Source: Antitrichia curtipendula (Eukaryota; Streptophyta; Bryopsida; Hypnales; Leucodontaceae). Taken from it: a DNA stretch of 64,000 bases. Under the pieces are notes generated by a model, which was not told where the DNA came from, did not search any database, and was given only the letters and a program-made list of their open reading frames with translations. Location of the stretch: NCBI GenBank assembly GCA_951230915.1, contig OX579637.1, positions 4,340,001 to 4,404,000 of the forward strand, read 5' to 3'. A program made the position numbers and the translations under genes. Positions 58,979-64,000 of this stretch are shown piece after piece; the first letter of the stretch is position 1, and each line of letters begins with the position of its first letter.

Positions 58979-60197
58979 AGATAGGAAGTTACCTAGAAGT
59001 TATCATAGGTAGTAGTATGAAAACCAGTTGTTGGAAGTAGATAGGAAGATACTAGTAAGGGACTTTTTAATTAGATGCACTTAGACTTCCTCTTTCCGGG
59101 AATTTTGGATTTGAGATCCACATTTTGCGGAACGGCAGGGTTGGTAGGAAAGTCAACTAGGAGGATAAGGAATGACATCTGTCATTCCTTGGTCCTTGGC
59201 TTTTGTTTTCTGAGACCTTTTAGGGTTCCTTGGAGTTAGTATTTAGGAGTTCGAAGTTAGTTTCAACTCCGGACAGTTCATACTCTTGTTTTTCCTATTT
59301 TCAATTTCTACAAAGAAAGCTTGGATTTCAACTCCATGAGTATTGGTCTAGAAAGTCTTGATCTTGTGTTGAGGGGAGAAGCAGTGTTTTGTCCATTGCT
59401 AGTTCAGGTACTTTGATTGTAGAAATGTGAGAGGAGAGGTTATCCCCAGATTTTGTCTGAATTTGGTACCGGAAATTGAAGTGAGCTGGTTGAAAGGCTG
59501 TGTGTGTACTAGGAATGAAATCTAGCATTGTAGTACTTGAAGACTTCTGGGGAGGATAGCCACTCTTAGATTGGGTGCATTTTGTAGGAGGCAGGCATAC
59601 GTTGACCGATGTATTGATGAGGTCTTCTTACAACCGAAAGTGAGTAACGTGCAAGTAGTTAGGATTGCCTAGTTATTCGGGTCATCAGACTCTGCCTTAA
59701 AAAAATGGATCTAGATACATCTATTGTTGTAGTAAGAGAGGAATGTGGAGGTTTCCTAAGTGATCGGCCAGTCTGGATCGACTTCCGGTCTGGTTGTGAG
59801 GAAGAATCCGCATTCTGGATTTTCTTGTGTGTTTTGTGTGTGTTTTCTAAGAGGAACTTCATTCACTTTAATCCATTGAAGGGTAGGATATATTTTCCCT
59901 TTCTGAAGTCAAAGAGCGGAATCCTCTGATACAAGAGGTTAAACTATTACGTCGGATACTTTACTTACTGAATCCGGATCCAGAAAAGGTACAAGATTAG
60001 GACACTCCTTCCAGTTCTGCGTTTAATACAGTTATTACTGCGGATAAGGAAGTACAATTCCTAGTTTTAAGATCCGGATTCCCTTGTCTTGGGTTTGTAT
60101 TCCGGATCCTGTTTCGGGAATTTTGAGGAAACTACAAGTTGAAATCCTGTGAGAATGATACACGAGTCATCTTAGGTGTTTTACGCTAGTTTAATTT
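58979..60197. other. Spacer with CCGGATCC-type motifs
   Basis: No gene. GAATCCGGATCCAG near 59970, AGATCCGGATTCC near 60066, ATTCCGGATCCTG near 60093 and TTATCCGGATTG near 60247 continue a loose palindrome family that began near 56965. Confidence 0.45.
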
Positions 60198-60683
60198 CTA
60201 AAGGTAGGATTTGTGCTTTCTTGTGCTATGACAATCCTTCAGAAAGTAGGGCTTATCCGGATTGCGGCGGTCTCTAAAGGACAACTCTATGCATTCTTCT
60301 TGCAAGAGAACAACGACGTCCGCTACTTTAAATGAGGTGGGCAGCAGCAAGGTATCCAGTAGAGACCTCACATTCCGGCTCAAAGCGCTGCTCCAGAACG
60401 CAACGGTTGCATGTCTACGCAACCAGTCAAGGAACTCTACAACACCCGGACGGGGTACACTCTTGCGTCGACTAAGAACATCAAAAGATATGTGAAGAAG
60501 AAGCCCATTGAGGTCAAGGACCACAAAGTACCATCTGAAAACTACCTCTCTCGATGAACTCGCCACAGGCAAGGAAGGCATTCTAAGCTCTACAAAAGGC
60601 AAGGGAACCATGTAGTTAGAATCAACTAAGAAGACATAGCTTAAAAACATGATACCATTCAATGAAACAGTAGAGCACCTCAA
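60198..60683 (-). pseudogene. Copy D: FCP1-like domain, N-terminal part
   Basis: FVVLDLNGLLLHI is HAD motif I of the plant FCP1-like type; ATVAFWSSALSRNV is motif II; then QEECIELSF and NPDKPYFLKD, the segment before the last acidic block. The frame ends at 60198 before that block, so the domain is cut. A matching block may lie at 56527-56784. Confidence 0.65.
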
Positions 60684-60744
60684 ACACCTATAACGTCTTC
60701 CGTCTCATTTCCCGTCGGCTTCCGTGCATCACTCTCTACTACTT

Positions 60745-62213
60745 TCAAAACTTCTCGTGACGGTGCCCCTGTTCAAGACTCCAGACAAACACCTCTTCAT
60801 ATATGAAACGATGTGCTTGCCTTACAGCTTCCAGATGCTTTGACTTTGGATTATCTAGTTGTCGCGTATAGTATGAGTTTAGACTTGGAAACTGACATAA
60901 TCCCTTGAATTTATCCAAATTGCTAATCTTCAGAAGCTCTGCCCCATCTGAGGGCAAGGCATTCAAGACCCTCGTGCCCACACCTCTATTGTTGTCTTGA
61001 GCAAACTCACCTGCTGCCTCCAAGGCGATGTTCACCATAGATGCCTCCTCAAGCCTCGACGAGTCCCTACTTGGTACGGGATTGAATAAGTCCAAGTCCG
61101 TCATGGCATCCCTTTGAACGTCAACACTCATGTCCACCTGCACTTGCTTATCCATTGGCACTATCGTGGGATTCCCCGATGAAAGAAGGTTCTACTCCAC
61201 TGGCTCTATACCCTTCCCTTTGCAACCCAAAGTAACATAGTCATGCAAAATAACTGATGTCTCTTTGAGCATCTCTCTTGATACCACAGTGCCGGTTGCA
61301 TGTTCTGATTCCTCTTTCCCTAGGCTCTGCGTCTGACTTGCAGGACGCGTTAGGAGCTCAGATTCTTTAGTCATCAAAACATTTTCCTCTTTGTGTATGC
61401 CCGGAAGCTCCAGCGTGTAGCCAAATGCAGGGCTAAGTGAAAGACCATCTTGCCCAAAGACAACCGGGCCCTCCTGTGTCATCGTGAGATCCCCCGATGA
61501 CGGGTGAGCCGGTGGGCAGCTTCCTCTTGGGGGCGTTCCATCTCCTTCATAGGTGACTCTATGTTCCGACCCTCTTCATTTCTGCGTTCCGCATCAAACA
61601 CCTGAGGATGCTCGCCCCTTGTGAGTGTATCGTCGGCCGGCTCCAAATGTGAAGGTCGAGAGGCGTAGGAAACAAGTGTCTTAGCGGCCTTTGACGCTTC
61701 CAGCAACGGCAAATCTGATGCATCGTCGTCGAAGTCCTTGCCCTGCTGATTTTTTGTTGCCATCGTCTCAGGATCTGTGCGACCAACAAACTGGTCCTTC
61801 TCAATCTCTTCCACGTTAGGTGACGAGATGTTTCCGTCCTCCACAAACTTCTCCGCCGCTTGCAATGCAGTGCTCTTGCTCTTCTTCTTGGCAGGAACCT
61901 TTTTCTTTACTTTCTCGCCTACTTCAGAGAGTTTCTTTTTGAGCCCTGGTTTTTTCCGCTTCTCCGGCGTCGATTGCTCTGGACCGCCAACTAACTTGGC
62001 AGACTTCTTCCCGGCTTTCTTACGGAGTCTTCTTTTGTTAGCATATGTTGGCTCGGCCGCATCATCCTCCAACTCACTGTCAGGTCGAGCAGCAACTGAA
62101 CCAGCTGGTGTATCCTGAGCTCCCTTCCCATGCCTTTCTCTCACACACTCCCTTGACAGACGAACTTCCTTATCTTCTTCATTGACCACAGGTAGACTCC
62201 CGATGTCCTCCAA
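60745..62213 (-). pseudogene. Copy D: disordered linker region
   Basis: 62213-61479 encodes a very basic, Lys-rich stretch (RRLRKKAGKKSAK, KKPGLKKKLSE, VPAKKKSKS), probably nuclear and DNA-binding or disordered. 61482-60745 is a second frame with a TAG at 61192. It fills the same place as the linkers of copies A and C, between the methyltransferase-like and FCP1-like parts. A GAGATCTC-type palindrome lies at the switch between the frames (61478-61501). Confidence 0.45.
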
Positions 62214-62318
62214 CTGCCTCCTTTCTCGCGGAGAGCTCTCCTATGTTGGAACATGCCAACCACATTGGAAATGAGATAGCCATTGGGGGTAGTGTATATC
62301 ATTTATATGTGTTGCCAA

Positions 62319-62340
62319 GCATCCGGAGATCTCACGATGG
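62319..62340. repeat. GAGATCTC-centred palindrome within copy D
   Basis: GCATCCGGAGATCTCACGATGG lies in a non-coding gap, probably an intron, between the linker and the upstream part of copy D. Confidence 0.75.
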
Positions 62341-62553
62341 CTCAACAAGTAGTGCATACTAACCTTATTGTTCCCATGCAATAGTCTTGTTCTTCCTTCT
62401 TATTCTCACTCGTCTAAATTGTCCAATTCCACGTACGCTTCGTCCTCCTCATTTGAGTCCTCCTCCTCGTCATTCACTACATGTTGCTTAGACAGTGGCT
62501 TAGGCTTTGAGTGGAAGTGGTTCCACATTTGTCTGGCAAAGGCTTGATTTTCA

Positions 62554-64000
62554 TTGGCTGCCTCCACAAAATATACCACTTCGAGGACTTTTACTTTTGT
62601 GATCTGCAGCAGAAGACGAGGAAGAGGACGTCAATATTTGTTACTTTATGGGGACAACATAATATTGGAAGGCCGCAGAAACAAAAGGGACAATCAGTTG
62701 CGTACCATTCCAAAGAATGTGAACTCTGGTCCACCGTTTATGTTAACGAGGATAAGGTCTCCATATACGTGCTCAAAGAAGATGGTCATGGCCGTCGAGA
62801 TCTTCAAGTACAACACATTCTGTCGTCTTCAATATGTGAAGTCATCTTGATGCTCTTTTGACCTATACACTTGCTTCATCCTTTTAGATTCTCCCAGGAA
62901 GAAGGAATTGAAAGACATTTGCGGACCATAATCCTTGTTGTACCCGGAGCAAAATACAATGAAGACGTTGAAGCCCTCCCCGACGACAGCCTCCGGGAAT
63001 CCATCCTCAGGTGCCGTCATGTAATTAACGACGTGCAGGTCCCACACTTTAGTGTTCGCTTTTCCAAATGAAGACACAGCATGTGGAATCCCTCTGCATC
63101 AATAAGAAGTATGGCCGCAGATCGGGCTGTGACAAGTTTAGTACATGGGTCGTAACACTCCAAAGCGTCAAAGAATAGTCTCAGTCTTTGGTCCTCCAGA
63201 AGTTTCGCCCGTGATCCCAAATCCGTCTGCTCAAAGAGAAACCAAAAGTACATGTGCGGCTTACTTCCGCCTCGCCAAGAAACGACGTCGGGGTTCTTCA
63301 GAACACTGCTAAGATTTCCAGAGTGGTCATCCAAGACTCTGCACATGTAGTTATCTAAGTACCCCTTTTTTAGTGCCTCCTCCACTTCAACGGTCATTGT
63401 CGCATTGAAGTATGCCTTCCACATGTCCTACACAAATTGTGAACAGTCCGCTAGGTTGATCGTCTTGTTAAAGCTCACTGTGCAATCCAGCAGCCATTTC
63501 GATCTCGTATGCATATCTATGGCCTTGTTCACCCAAAGCTCTACTTGTTCAGGATTTATTCCCTTCTCTTTCGCGAAGTCGTCCCACTCCATTGCGGCTT
63601 GTACTCCGGCTTCTTGTTAGGTAGTGGATGCTTCTTGTAATGTAGCATCAACTCGTTCTTCATCCCCTGAATGAGGCGCTCCCTGGTGCCTGCCGAAGCA
63701 AGAGTCGTGAGGGGTTTCGAGGTCTTCACCTTGGAGCTCTTTACGGAAACCTTCTTTCCTTCTACGAGCCTCGCAAAGTAATTGATGTCTTTGGCTTGAA
63801 GCCCATACAACGTCTTGAAATCGTGTGCATTAAGGGGTTTGCGCTTTAGAGATCCGATCTCACTGACTGACCCCACGGTGTCTGGAAGCAACCCCGTCAT
63901 GAACTTCTCCTCAATTTTAATCCATCTATCAACATCTTTGTCATCTTCGAGAAAGGCAAGTGGAATCCTCAGCTCCTTGTTGTCTTTCGGTTTCTGACCT
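62554..64000 (-). pseudogene. Copy D: methyltransferase-like part, cut by window edge
   Basis: Blocks parallel copy C: ELRIPLAFLEDDKDVDRWI (63900-63990), YFARLVEGKKVSVKSSKV (near 63770), then WKAYFNATMTVEVEEALKKG (63424 on) and KVWDLHVVNYM (63040; KVWTTEIGNHL in C). GDLILVNINGGPE (near 62770) sits at the motif I place. Breaks are a frameshift near 63605, TAG 63428 and TGA 62829. Sequence identity to A and C is low, so homology rests on block order and on the neighbouring FCP1-like domain. Confidence 0.4.

Overview
The window looks like nuclear DNA of a land plant. The support is GT-AG introns of plant size, degenerate TTTAGGG-type telomere-like tracts, a Ty1/copia fragment, a hAT-type element with an 8-bp target duplication, a CACTA-type foldback element and a plant-style FCP1-like phosphatase fold with the DLNG signature. 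The mixture of gene families makes me think of a non-seed plant (bryophyte, lycophyte or fern), but this is a guess. No intact host housekeeping gene was recognised; nearly everything coding is repeat-derived and broken.

The main content is a set of divergent, decayed copies of one unusual gene system. In its fullest form (copy C, minus strand, 18062 down to 11614) the order is: a ParB/sulfiredoxin-like segment, a beta-class DNA-methyltransferase-like core, a disordered linker, an FCP1-like HAD domain, and a small C-terminal module. Splice signals would allow one long transcription unit. Copy A (plus, 1-5314) repeats the order and is cut at its 5' side by the window edge. Copy B (minus, 8233-8820) keeps only the last module. 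Copy D (minus, 60198-64000) is a more distant relative. A second subfamily is seen at 29557-32247 (E, with the ParB-like segment) and 9444-11260 (with the methyltransferase-like core), with scraps near 5780 and 7190. Two decayed DUF7869-type, DDE-transposase-like genes (T1 26067-28904, T2 46017-48855) lie on the plus strand.

Each gene group carries its own family of short palindromes. Three families share a design: 9-bp arms ending in CG around a 3-nt centre. The TTTAGCGCG family occupies introns of copy C, a ~100-bp-period array upstream of C (18391-19094) and a 58-bp-period array upstream of T1 (25392-25883). The TTTAACTCG family occupies introns of copy A and an array upstream of T2 (44833-45194). 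A TTATCTTCG family lies at 6173-6958, a CCTCGG/CCGAGG family upstream of E (32326-33899) and a GAGATCTC-centred family around D (54373-62340). Palindromes sit in the same intron of A and C although their sequences differ. C and T1 are divergently oriented with their shared palindrome arrays between them, which suggests one composite mobile element of about 17 kb.

Internal stops in all these genes are mostly explained by C-to-T or G-to-A changes (Arg CGA to TGA, Trp TGG to TGA/TAG, probably Gln CAG/CAA to TAG/TAA), as expected for long-methylated repeats. The rest is AT-rich spacer with a non-autonomous hAT element (34690-38750), a CACTA-type MITE (53710-53892), a copia 3' end with LTR (49745-50764), paired tRNA-SINE-like repeats, and local tandem duplications.
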